Origin: Coptis chinensis
Taxonomy: Eukaryota > Streptophyta > Magnoliopsida > Ranunculales > Ranunculaceae
Direction: 5' to 3'
Assembly: GCA_015680905.1 (NCBI GenBank)
Contig: CM027380.1
Span: 107,742,501-107,806,500, forward strand
Length of the DNA stretch: 64,000 nt
Shown here: piece by piece, positions 31,923 through 43,749 of the stretch
Numbering within the stretch: position 1 is the stretch's first letter
How the letters are laid out: the number at the start of each line of letters is the position of its first letter
The notes under the pieces: model-generated
Database searches by the model: none
What the model saw: the letters and a program-made list of their open reading frames with translations, nothing else
What the model was told of the DNA's origin: nothing
Position numbers and translations under genes: made by a program

Positions 31923-34900
31923 TCAAGAAAGCAGAGAGACTAAGGAAACAAACTCCGATGTCACTCGTCCCTTGGACCTTGTGTTGATAACAAAGTGTTC
32001 CGGATATTTCCTGAGCAAGGTAAGCAAACCAAACCATGGTTTTCCCTTGGATTCAGTGAGAGGATAATCCTCTGACGTAAGATATCTCCTTACCCGACCA
32101 TGATGCCATACATTTCCATATTGCTTGACTAGCTGGCAGCAAACAAGAACCAGTTTATTTTAGATGATACTATAGACATCACAGAAGTTTTCCAAGTTAA
32201 AAACAAACTAACCTCGGCATGAAGTTTTAGCATTGGCATCCATTCTCCTGGACCACAAAGATCAGAAAGCACAGTTGCCACAGACGAAACTACATCTTTC
32301 TCTTCTAACTGTAGAAGCTGCTGATTGTCCGCATCCCTGTCAGCTCTTGATCTTCCCTCGGATTTTTTTTCTACAAGAAGTTAAGAGTAATTTTAAGATT
32401 CACAAATACAGAGAGAAATACATACTCACATGACGAGTAACATATAAATGTACAAGTTACTGATGTTTTGTACAATGTGATATAAACGTGCTAAGGAAAA
32501 CCCAAGGCTTGACAAAGTCATTGTTGACTTAGAGCCACCATAATTGTGTAAAAACAGTTCAATTATATGAAGGTAGATTTAGAGCATTCTCAAGTAAGTT
32601 CTGACGTATGTAAGACAGAGAGGAAGTAAGAAGTTTTAAATAAGAAAGAGGTAGAAATTATCCATAAAAGGAGAACAAAAAGGACAGGCCAATTCAACAA
32701 GAATACCCTATTAAAATGAAGTTCAGCGGGAAAAACTATGGATTTCTTCAGAGATGATAGATAGCTCAGACAACCTTCTCCAGCGTCAAAACCCTTCCCT
32801 CCTTGGTGCTACAACAAGCCTACAGTTACGTACCTCATCTAGCATCATATTTCTTTTTTCTTTTTTTTTTGCCGTAAAAGTCAATTCCATTCATTAGAGT
32901 TTGAAAAAGTACACATTACAACTTACATAGATCATACTAGATCATACCCACACAAACCTCAAAGTACAGTCAATAAGTGATCACAGATTTGGGAAGATAT
33001 GTAGGGGGTTCTTCTAGATATCATACCATACTGTCTTTATCCATGTGGTCATAGGACATCTCAACCAAACATACAATACTGTACACATGTTATTCTCAAT
33101 AAACTTTCACTACATACTAGGAAATCAAAGAGGAAGCTTAGACGGAATAATAGAAAAATGCTCTTTATGTTCTTTACATGCTGCTCTTAACAGTTCTAGC
33201 AAGGCGCAATGGGAAGAGATTTCCGTAATTGAAGTGATTGACATCACAATATCACCATAATAATGGCCACTAGACAGCATCTGATTTTGGACCATTATTT
33301 CCAAACTTAGAATATCAATACCATTTCATTTTATAAACCATTATTTGGGAGCATATTCATACACTAAACTAAATTTTACAGCTAAAATCAAATTATTCCA
33401 ACAAAAAGTTGGCAGTAAATTCCAATTTTGTACTAAAGACTAAAACTGTTAATGCACTCAGACAATACCAACCTTCAAGGAAGGCCCCCAAAACACAATT
33501 TTTTACTCTCTACAATTGAGTTAGAGACATGGTGGTGTCCCTCGGGTACACAACATTCAACATTGTGATAATTCCGGTCAAGCTTTTATATAATCATACT
33601 TGCTTTTCCTCCAATAAACACGGTGAAGCCTTGAATGTTCAATAGAACAAAAACCCAGAATACAAGATCGGTATAGTTTTCGCCGAGGGTGGGTGGAAAG
33701 TGGACTTTCCCCTTACTTCTCCTACCCACTTACCCTGCGAAGTACTAACAAAGAAGAATGTTTTGGAACAAGAATTCCCTTATTCCACAAACAGTACAGT
33801 GAGTGACAACGGCTTTCACATTGGAGACAACATACATTTTATGCAGACTCCTTGTAGAATTCTCCACCTACTTGGGAGACATACATTACAATCAGTGCAG
33901 GAGCAATTCCTACAAGATATATTGTATCTATTGTACGGCTTCTCATATCCCTCCACATTTCTCAGATTAAACCTTATCAAGCTAACACGGATTGCATCTC
34001 CTAATGAACTGAAATGAAAGGTGGACAAACTACATTTTTCTTTTAAAAAGGATTTCCCCTTGTCTTACTATTAAAACTCGATGCCTACGCTTAACCTTAT
34101 TTTAAACTCTATTTCCAGTTTTAGCTCAGCCTAATGTACTGTAAATCAAATGTGTCAATTTAAATGACTCCTAAGCTAACATACAAAGCACACAAAAACA
34201 AGCTAAAGTAGGAACGATTTCATACAATAATACATGTAAAATAATAAGAAATAATAACACTAACCGAATTGTCCACCGGATGTCCCAGCCTTTCCAGCAA
34301 AGTTAAACTCTTGCCTCTGCATTTTCCTACTATCAACACCCTCGTCAACATCCTCATCTTCATCTCCCTCCCCCTCCCCCTCCCCCTCGCCCTCCCCCTC
34401 CTCATCATCATCCTCCTCCTCCACACCAATAACACCATCATTATTATTATCAACATTCTCATCATCATCCTCAACATCCTCATCCTCATCATCTTCAACA
34501 TCCTCCTCATTATCCATATACTCATTTGCCTCCACAACAGCCTGTCTCTTCCTAGAACTCCCACTCCCACTCCCACCACCGTTAAACAAAGGCGGGGGTG
34601 GCGTAATCCGATTTCCACCACTCCCACCACCACCCCTCCAAGAATGCTACGAACTGGTAAAAGGAAATAAAATTTCTTATCCCCAATTTGAAGAAGGTCC
34701 TGAGAATCAAGTTTAACAAGTGGATTACCAGGAAGATGAAGAACACCTTCAACCATACATCCATTTTTGCCCAACACTTCTAAAGCAAAACGACGCATCC
34801 TGAAATCATAGAATATACGAGCATGGTGTCTTGAAATGTTCATTCCTCCACCTAGACTAGAGAGATCCACATCAACTGATGATTTTTTAGAGTTTCGGCC

Positions 34901-35008
34901 CAGGACTATGGAATATGTTTGCATGTAGTATTCAAAATCTTCTCCTTGTAGTTTTGCAAAACCTGCTTCTACATCTCCTGTTGGGACACTTGTGCTGCCC
35001 ATCATCAT
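31923..35008 (-). CDS. FHA-domain protein (FHA2-like), 3 exons with a 1-base frame break
   Basis: Exons are 34265-35008, 32213-32370 and 31923-32132; junctions are GT/AG and in phase. The N-terminus has DVEAGFAKLQGEDFEYYMQ. The FHA phosphopeptide-binding domain (residues about 32-118) keeps GR (37-38), SRHH (59-62) and N82. A Gly-rich linker and a long Asp/Glu-rich tract follow (low complexity, 34340-34540). The C-terminal region has QLLQLEEKDVVSSVATVLSD and YGNVWHHGRVRRYLTSED, and it ends VSLVSLLS. Plant FHA2-like proteins act in the nucleus in development. One base appears missing in the run at 34633-34636, since the frame moves from SILGG to the Gly-rich linker and then stays open to the end. 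If that base is restored, the length is 370 residues. It could be a true null allele or a sequencing error in the run. Confidence 0.85.
32371..34264 (-). other. large first intron of the FHA gene
   Basis: A 1.9-kb intron with GTTAGT donor and TTCTTGTAG acceptor. It holds no recognised gene. An open frame of 105 codons on the plus strand at 33700-34017 resembles nothing known to me and is probably chance. Confidence 0.6.
34340..34540. repeat. low-complexity coding tract (acidic)
   Basis: CTCCCC and CATCCT-type repeats on the plus strand encode Glu-Gly repeats (EGEGEGEGEG) and Asp/Glu runs of the FHA protein on the minus strand. Confidence 0.8.
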
Positions 35009-35568
35009 TGTTGGAGAGAAGAAGAAGAAAAAATGTTGATTTGCAGAGAAGAAAGGGAGAAGAAAAGAGGACGAGCCTCAAAACCATATGTCCAGAAAGA
35101 AAAAAAGAACAAGATCTTTTTGGGCCTAATGGGCTTATGTACCCATTGGGCCCAATTGTTGATATTTTATGCCGAGATTTCAAAGATTGGTATTTATGAA
35201 TTTACTTAAACAGTGAAAATAAAAGAAAGAAATGCTTGTTTGTTTGTTGCATGGCCAATGATGAAAACATACCATGTCTATTTCCTACAACAAAAATTGT
35301 TACATTTGCACTAGCTAAAGACTAGGTAGGACTAAAGACTATTACATTGTGACAAAATTTTGTTATCAGAGGAATCCACCACACCATGTTAGGAGGAGTG
35401 CAACAAGGATCATTCTTCTACTTGCCATGCAAACTGTTTCTGCTCCAGAGAAACTTACTTTATGAGATTGAGTCCTGCAGACGAGCAAAAAGTGAGAAAA
35501 TGCATCTTCATGCAAGGATCCCAGTGTGTCAGGAGAATGATTTAAAATATAGAAGAAGGTTCTTAATC
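35009..35568. other. intergenic region, FHA promoter side
   Basis: Upstream of the FHA gene and downstream of the SKS gene. Contains A/G-rich stretches such as GAAGAAGAAG near 35020. No gene seen. Confidence 0.45.
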
Positions 35569-38500
35569 TTACTTCTGTAAATATGTCAGTAAACCACAGT
35601 AGATTGCATTATCAGGTAAAGGAAGCTCGGTTTTGTTTGATATCTCTGGATTAACCACACTAACATACACTTCCTGGCCTAGATACCAAGAATTCAGATT
35701 CTGTGCACGTAGGTTCCACATGCCCACATTATCGAGAGAAACTAGAATTGCTGTCCATGCTCCAGGAAAGACCTGCAGTTGAAGCAATAATTCGGTATCA
35801 AAAACACAAGCTTGTGGACAACAATAAATGCAGGAAAAAAAAAGGTACAGCCAATTCGCAGTTCATTTGTTTTCTACAGAAGAGACATACAAGGAAACAG
35901 TATGCTAGATTCCAATACAGAGTATTCTATGGTGATAATAGCCTATGAGTACAGAAAACATGTGAAGCATCCCATCTCGAAAACAAGCATGCATAGAAAC
36001 TCATACATCAATATCTAATGAGCTTTTTCTTATCTACAGGGAAATGACTTTGGTGTAAAATGGAGTACCCAGAATCATTTGTGGAGTTGATGGTTAGGAA
36101 ATAAATTGCTCTACTTGGAATAGATTTTTTGTTGAGGGTATTAATTAAGCAATGAAATTGTCCATTTCCTAAAATTCGGACAGAAGTGCTTATGAAAGAC
36201 TTACTTGTGTCGTGCAACGAGCAACTCCATCCCACTTGTTGTAAGTGCCTCGGCTGTTTTCTGTCCAGATTCCAAAATCCATACTAACGTCCAGAGAAAA
36301 TTGTTCAGTTGTTTAATTGATGATTATTAAAACATGAAACTGAGACATTGGAGCTTACCCCACAACAAAGAATGCATATCCATCCAAGTGGTAACTTTGC
36401 ACAATAGAGTCGTTGTTTTGGAATATGATTTCCATGAAACCCCTGTAACTACCATTTATTATAGATGTATCAAACTTTGCAGGCCTATTCATCATCCTAT
36501 TTGGGAAATCAAGCTTAAAAACTCCTGGAATATCGAATTGCTGAGCAAGCTTTAGAGGTGTTGCAGGTGGTACGTATGAGATTCCATTAAGAGTAGTTGC
36601 CCATTTCCCATCTATTAGCTCTGCCGGTCTATTGAGCAGCACAAATACTTCTGTGACAGTAATATCGCCATACCTAAAAGAACCCTGTGGATTTGGACGG
36701 GCAGCACCAGCAGAGACATTCCACCTGAATGAATTTGTCATTAGAAGAATGTAGAAATAAGATAGCATAACATCTCTAAAAGAAACTACAGGTTCCATCA
36801 AACAAAAAGATGCAATGGATAATTAAAGTCTAACCCTACATAACATGCATTGAGATAGCCAAAGATACTAAAAAGTGAAAACTATGTCCCAAGACAGGGA
36901 GTTCCACACCACCAGAAAACATACACTGAGCTATAGAACTAACAAGATTACACAACTAAAGTTATAGTTGTTCCATATAAGATGGAGAACACCAAACAGA
37001 CTGAAATGTAAAAGGTAGGTGGTGAAGATGTAGATCAGCACATTGAGAAGACCTTGAAGTAGCATTTAATTTTATATGATATTGTACCAACATGAATGGA
37101 AAAGAAAGCATATTTTATAGACAAACCACCTGATGGTTCTTGCTTGGTTCATTGAGAAATATGTGTCAAGTTCATTTGGGGGATCTGGAAGAGGACCTGC
37201 AGCAGGGCCCTGGGAATTGGAGTAGTGCAAAATGGCAACACCTGTGCCCCTAGACACGGAAGACAAGTTGGCGAACCTAGCACTGGCAACCATGTAGTAA
37301 TCACTGCTAGCATTTTGATCCATTGTAACCAAGAAAGAATATGATTGTCCGACATGGATATCCATGTTTGTATAATTCTGTTGAACTGTGTATGACCCTT
37401 CTGTCTCTACAAGTAGCAAGTTATGATCCTGGATTCTGAAATTCAAACTTGTTGAGATTCCGACATTGTGCACACGAAGACGATAGGTCTTTCCTGTATT
37501 ACATAACACAACGTTTGGCATCAAAGTTATCCAATAGCAAAAGATTTAATATATTATTTCATGACTAGCTGGCGAAGAAGATCTTACATTCCAAGAAAAA
37601 ATTTCATCAACTGAACACATGGAAGCATCAAACTAGGCCTTTTTGTAAACGACTTATTGAACTTGGAGTTTTTGGAAAGATTTAGTAAAACTTATATATA
37701 TATAAATAGATTTGAGAGAGTCTTGTACTCCTAACAGAACTAGCATCCTTCTCAATAAATGCAACTTCTTGCCTTACTAGCCGAGAAAAGTTTGTAACAG
37801 ACTTATCAAAGAATTAACACAAACAACTCACCAGGTTCAACATTTATTGTCTCGAAGGGAATGCCTCCAGGGACAAGCGACACGTCATAGCGATAAGGAC
37901 CAAATCCATTAAAAAGAACACCATCAGGAACTCCAAGATCAATGCCATCTTCAAGTTCTTTCCTCAGTTCCTGTTGTCCAAAATTATTGTGTCCATATGA
38001 GCATGTAATTAATATTCATTAAAAGCATTCACAAGAAGAGAAGAGGAGTAGGGAGGACAACCTTATGACTCTTGATGTACCAGTCGCTAATGAAAACTGT
38101 TATATCGCCATCTGGTGTCCCAAAGGGAACTGGAATAACCTCTCTGTTGTTTATAGTGATTCCTCCATAACCACCAGAGGCTTTCTGGAAATCCAGAGAA
38201 GGAAAATAAAAGAAACTTCCTATCTGATCTTTAACTTGAAATTGATATGTAAAATTCCAACCAGCGGGAATAGGACAAGTTGTTCCTGACACACCATCCT
38301 GCCAGGAGTTCTTTCTATGTTGTATTCCATTCCTACACAAATGTTACCATGACAATAAGTAAACACATATTTTTATAACTGAATAGTGCAACAAGATCTA
38401 CAATACAATTCCTAAAGTCAAAACTAATTAATTACTAATTATAATTATCATGATTGTAATCTTCATATGTATCATCCCTCACAAACAACAACCCCACGTA

Positions 38501-39462
38501 CCACGTGAGAAGAAATGGCTCATCTAGATGATTCTTGACATTAACAACGACATTCCAGTTTGTGGTCACATTGAGTATTGGTCCTGGAAACTGCCCATTG
38601 ATACCAATCACCTGAAATCATGAACTACGATAGATGAGCATTCAGCACAGTGTAAACATTTAATTATATGAAGATATCCACACCAATCACCTGCAATCAT
38701 GAATATTGTAATAGATTTAAGCATATTGAGGTATGAAAAAACATGGTGTTTTGAAGTAAAACCTTTGGGTGATGATACTAAAGGTTGGGGAACATTTACT
38801 GATCTCATTTAAAAACAGGCTTGCCAACCAAAAAAAAAAAAACATGATGTTTTGAAGGCAAAAAGAGTACTATTGGGAACTTTAATCCTCACCCCAAAGT
38901 GTGGCTACATCTAGTCTTCCCATCCTATGTTACATTCCCTGTTTCATCTTCACATTCATACATTAGAGCCTTTCTAACAGCTCAAACTATTAGCCTATTA
39001 AAGCAAAGGGATATTCACCAAAAGATTTTTGACCGTCTTTCTACTCTCTAATTATGAGTGTCCTAGATAAATGAGGGAGATCCCTGCTCAAAGCACTAAT
39101 GCAGGAGTCCTCAATGTCTTTCAAAGTTTGTGATTCACTATTAATACAAGAACTAATGAAATGGGCAAACATGCTTCTTCAATATCTAAAGTTGACAAGT
39201 ATACTCGAGGTGAAAATGGTACGTAATACAGCTTCAAAACAAATGGGGTACTAAAACACAGTTTAAAATAAAGCCCAGTTGCCCCATTCGGTGCATAACG
39301 AAGTAAAAGAAGAAGAACCTGTTGTTTGACACCAAGTGGAGAAGCAGTGATGTAAGAAACAGTCCAGTCGTAGGAGATGAAAGGATCTTCTGCCAAACTC
39401 ACTCTCCAAAACACACCAGAAAACAGCAAGAAGAAGATGGCGAAGTAAGAAGTGCTACACAT
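35569..39462 (-). CDS. SKU5-similar (SKS) multicopper-oxidase-like protein, 8 exons
   Basis: Exons are 39319-39462, 38502-38611, 38062-38332, 37832-37970, 37130-37493, 36359-36724, 36205-36283 and 35569-35772. All have GT/AG borders and the summed length (1677) is in frame, giving 558 residues. The start is ATG 39462; the frame upstream begins at GTG. A signal peptide (MCSTSYFAIFFLLFSGVFW) precedes the mature start EDPFISYDWTVSYITASPLG. Three cupredoxin domains follow, with landmarks INGQFPGPILNVTTNWN, FFYFPSLDFQKASGGYGG, VEPGKTYRLRVHNVG and NLRAQNLNSWYLGQEVYVSV. The copper-ligand His pairs of ascorbate oxidase are missing (WNGIQHRKNSWQDG where HWHG would be), as is usual in SKU5-type proteins. 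SKU5 relatives act at the cell wall or plasma membrane in directional growth. The chain ends soon after AIYCG, so the GPI-anchor tail of SKU5 itself is absent. Confidence 0.93.
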
Positions 39463-40772
39463 TGGATCTCTTCCTTCTATCCTCACTCCTTCCTTTTGCT
39501 CTCTGCTAGGAATGACAGCAAGAAAAGCTCCTAGCTTGTTTGGAGTTGACAGTGAATTATATGGCTATGGAGAAGTTGAGCAGTATTAGCTCAGTGCTCA
39601 GTGTCAGTCCTTCACACTTGACACTGTCAGACGCGCTAGCTCATGACCGTTATTTCCATCTCCACTTTTCTACCCCTTTAGTTGCACTTTACTTTTTATT
39701 TCTTTTACTGAGCTTCACCAATGTACCATTGACAATTTGACACTAGCATTTAATAACTTGTTGATGACGATTTTCCAGTTTGGTTGCGTTGACTTTAACA
39801 AATTCATAAGAGTGTTTATAGTTGTTTTTTATATACTAAATATTAAGCAAAAAAACTAAACCAAATATCCAATAACCAATATTCAATAATTTTGGTGTTT
39901 TTTTCAAATCGTTTTCTTTTTTAGGAGAGATAAATGTTGAGAAAAAAGATAAAAAACACGGTTTTGAAAAAGTCACATGTAAAAAGGGAAAATTTTTGAC
40001 CCGATCCCAAATTTGGTTTTCAAATTTTATATCCGTTTATTTATATAAAATCTCTCGGGTTTGGTTTTGGAAATATTTTTGGGTTTTTTTTTTTAGTGTT
40101 ATCCGTGGGTTTGGGATTCAAATTCGATTGGGATATTATGGTGCGGTTTATCCAAAACCGCCCTAGCCACATGGGTTATATATCGAATTTATTTAAAATG
40201 TTTCTGAATATTTGGGTTTTATATGTAGCAGTTTGTCATTTAATGTCAAATATTTGATGTTTCTCCCTTGTTGGTGTTTGGTTTGGTTAAAAATTTTAGT
40301 GTTTTATTGATTTCTCCTCTATAGATGCTCTAATTATAGATGCTATAATGATATATTAATAAATGTTTTGATGTAAGTCTTTAAATGACCAACGTGCGCC
40401 ATATATCTGAAACTTAACTTCAGTGTTGCGTCCATAAATTGACCATTTCACATATGAGAAGACGCTTAAATTTTGACATGGTTCATAATGACTTTTGTGT
40501 ACCTGCCTACCTGGTCTGTTCTCTCAAGTATTTGAAATAAGAATCTTAGTGAACTGTATAAAATAGAAAAAGAATATGTTCCTAGCAAGTGAATCTCTAT
40601 GTTGCAACCAATAGGACCACAGGAAGATAAATTGCGTTGCAACTTGCAAGTGTAAAAATTGCTGAATGAGGAGGCAATACAACAAAGTGTGATTTAGATT
40701 ATACACGACTAATAAGTATAGTTACGATTACACTAGGAACAGAGGAGTGAAAAGAATCCTGTGTTTCACTTC
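39463..40772. other. intergenic region, SKS promoter side
   Basis: AT-rich with GGTTTTGG/ATCC-type repeats around 39990-40190 that resemble a decayed small transposon. No gene. Includes the SKS promoter region and the 3' flank of the DUF2358 gene. Confidence 0.45.
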
Positions 40773-43749
40773 TCACAGTGTTGTCTTCAGGAACTGTACA
40801 ACAAAGTAGACAACTGCTAAGAATAGTGCAATCTGGTATGCATCCCTTTGGAAACCGTCGTCCTTTTGAAAGAACTGAATAAAAGCAATCAATAGAACAT
40901 GTGTAAGCTCCATGAATTACATTAATAGAACAAAGGAAAGCCCATACAGTAATCAGCAATCTGTTGCGTTATTTCTTTTTATTGCTCGACAAGGTTTTAT
41001 TAAAAAGAATGAGAAGATTCCCATACAGTAGTAGCACATCCCAACTAGGCAAATAGGCGGGCACCGGCCAATCTTTCAATTATTAAGAAAAACTACATAC
41101 AAATTCATTAGCTGCCAGCACAACTTTTCCTAATTTGCACAATATTCTGCATGAATTTAACTCTTCCATTTGTTAGAAGAAGGAACCGACGAAGATCAGT
41201 TATCCAATTCCACTGGAATTTTACGAACAGGGAACCACCCTATTCAGATCGGTAAGGGAAAATGATGCCTTAGAATCACATTCAACCATGCAGTAACTAG
41301 AGTTCTTAATTAATCCTTAATATTATCGATAGTAGCTCTGCTTCAACCTGAACCACAGTAGAGATAAAGAATAACTCTAAAGCCACATCTATCACATCTA
41401 CCCTATCTAATGAGCTAAGTCCTTGCACTTGGAGGAAGTAGTTTTATAGGTAACGGAATATATGAGCAATTTAATAGGAGGCAGCAATCAAACGTAACAT
41501 CATATACAGCACGAGGTCTGATTGCACTGTTAGAATGGAAATAATGAGGCTTAACAAAAAAAATTCTTACACTACTCAAGAACCATCTCCTCCAAAATAT
41601 AAAACATATAAGTTTTGTAAGAAATAGTCATGGACTCATGGTATAAAGTACGTTAGAGAGAGTTACATGGTCAACCTCTGACATATACTTATAACAGTTA
41701 TAAGTGAGTAGTTTATCTCACTGCATAGTAGTGTGACTCTCGGAGAGAAATTCAATCTCCTTCTATTCAAGAAATGGATGATATGTTAATATACCAATAT
41801 TCTAGTCCATTCTAAAATTATTATTATATTAACATATCATCCATTTCTTCAATACCTTCAAGAGTCAAGACTACGCTGTGCCTGCTACACTAACTGCTCT
41901 TTAATTAATTTATTGTTACAATCATTCGTGTTGTAAATCAAAACCGTTTCTTCGATATTGGGGAATGGTAGACAAGACCAAGAGCATCTAACTTACTTAA
42001 ACAGGACAATATATATTATAAAGTTCTGTGATGTATACCAGAAGCTGATGTTACCTTTGTTGGATCACCAGAAGGATCTGGATATATCTCCATGTTCTCT
42101 TTTTCCATTGTAATGCGGTTTGTTGTATTCTTAAAAAATTCAGCCACATCTTTCCCGGCTTCAATTGTGGAATAAAGCCGACGACTCGTCCAAAAAAAAG
42201 CCTGGGAAATGGCTGAGGATGCAGACAAATCCCAAAACTCCTCATGCTCGATCACTTGTCCGCTTATCTGGTTTAGGGTGAACTGTGAGTTCACTTTGAC
42301 TATCAGGTCTCCTCCCACACTAGAAAGTATAGATTTTGGTCTCCCTTTGATTGTCCACCTGATTCTCAGCACGCTGGTCGAAAGCATTACCATTTCTTGT
42401 ACTGTCTGTTACAAGCATATATTCTAAATCAGCAGAGAGCTCTACTGAACATATACATAACACAGAAAAATAAACTTAATATTACAGTAAAAAGTACCAA
42501 GAAATAGAAATCAACTAACTGTACCGGCCTGTTTCCCATAATTCTATCAGACATAATTCATGTTTCATTGAGTGGTAGAATACACTTTCTGTACAAAAGG
42601 TTATGTGTCAGGCCTTTAAGATACCGGTTTTGGCTGCCCTAACATATGAATCCTATGTAATAATTTGTAGTGCCACATCATTACTGGGTGGCCATCCATA
42701 ACATTAACAGCCTCTCACTATTATCTTAATTGTAATTAATTTCACTGGAATCAACTAGTATATTAATTAGAGGGTCCAGTGGGGACTTGATATTATGTGC
42801 TCTATACAGTAATACAAGGGAATAATGCAAATCAATTTTCAATCTGTTGAATAATGATATGCAACTATAATTTTTCAATTCTGCAGCTTCAGAGGACAAA
42901 ATAAGATGGTCAAGAATGTATAGATACAAATTAAAACAACAAGAAGTTCTCACCACCGAGGGATTATCTAGTGCATCAGTCACCCATAAAGGCCTCTTGT
43001 ATTTCTCGCGACCAGTGAAACTTCTAAGTGGATCCTGCAGTCCCAATAGCACCATGATTGCATTCAAGCAAGTCAGCAATTGAGACAGTATCCATGCTAC
43101 CACTAGAAACCAGTTGGTGTACGTACTGTGTGCAAAATATTTCTATACTTTTCCATTACAATTTCCACGCAAAATCGAGTGCTGTGGCCTTTGGTGCTTT
43201 TATATATTTATGTCAGTATCTGTTGGGTCTTACTCAAGCAACATTAGAATCAAGCCTTACAAATAATGAGGAAGTATACCTTGTATTTAACAGAAACAGC
43301 GAAAGTGCCAAGAGCACGATTGCCTTGACGAAGTTCGAGAATATCCCGAGCTAATTGTCTAGCAGTGGATTCAATGGAAGGACTACTAATGCATTCAAAT
43401 TCATTACAAAGCTCACCAAAGTCCATTCCATCAACCAGTTTATCAGCTTCAGATCTTTCAGTAGTAGTGATGCTATCACTACTACTGCCACTTGAAGTTG
43501 CTGCAATGCAATAAGCCAATTCAGCTCGTTAGAAGAAAAGAAAGTTAAACTAGTTCAGTGCATGGAAGAATAAATGAACAGTACGTACGTACCTCTTAGT
43601 GGACATGACAAGTGGCGTTGACGAGAGAGAGCGCAAGAGGAGGTGAGAAAATGAATGTGGGGGAAAGAATGCGGGGAAAGCAGAAAGTTGGAGTTGGAGA
43701 AGAAATGAGGATGGTCTTCATCATCTTCATCGTTTTCTTCTCTCTCCAT
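40773..43749 (-). CDS. DUF2358-family chloroplast protein, 5 exons
   Basis: Exons are 43593-43749, 43280-43500, 42954-43034, 42055-42405 and 40773-40874; borders are GT/AG, phases fit, and the product is 303 residues. The start is the ATG at 43749; the longer open frame opens with GTG. The N-terminus is Ser/His-rich and could be a plastid transit peptide. The conserved domain runs from DKLVDGMDFGELCNEFECIS through DPLRSFTGREKYKRPLWVTD, RIRWTIKGRPKSILSS and GQVIEHEEFWDLSAS. An acidic linker YPDPSGDPTK leads to a C-terminal membrane helix, ALFLAVVYFVVQFLKTTL. Plant DUF2358 proteins are chloroplast-predicted and of unknown role; their SnoaL/NTF2-like fold is a family inference. Intron 4 is long (1.2 kb). 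The frame is intact. Confidence 0.9.
41764..41854. repeat. long perfect hairpin in intron 4
   Basis: Segment 41771-41793 is the exact reverse complement of 41825-41847 (23 bp), and the match continues outward to 30 bp with one mismatch. The loop is about 31 bases. The stem begins GAAATGGATGATATG. It could be a small MITE or a hairpin-RNA precursor. Confidence 0.85.

Noticed and set aside
33700-34017. 105-codon plus-strand frame inside the FHA intron
   Set aside because: No homology recognised, wrong strand for the gene, composition like intron.
34269-34670. 133-codon plus-strand frame of Leu/Ile/Thr/Pro runs
   Set aside because: Antisense shadow of the acidic low-complexity tract of the FHA protein.
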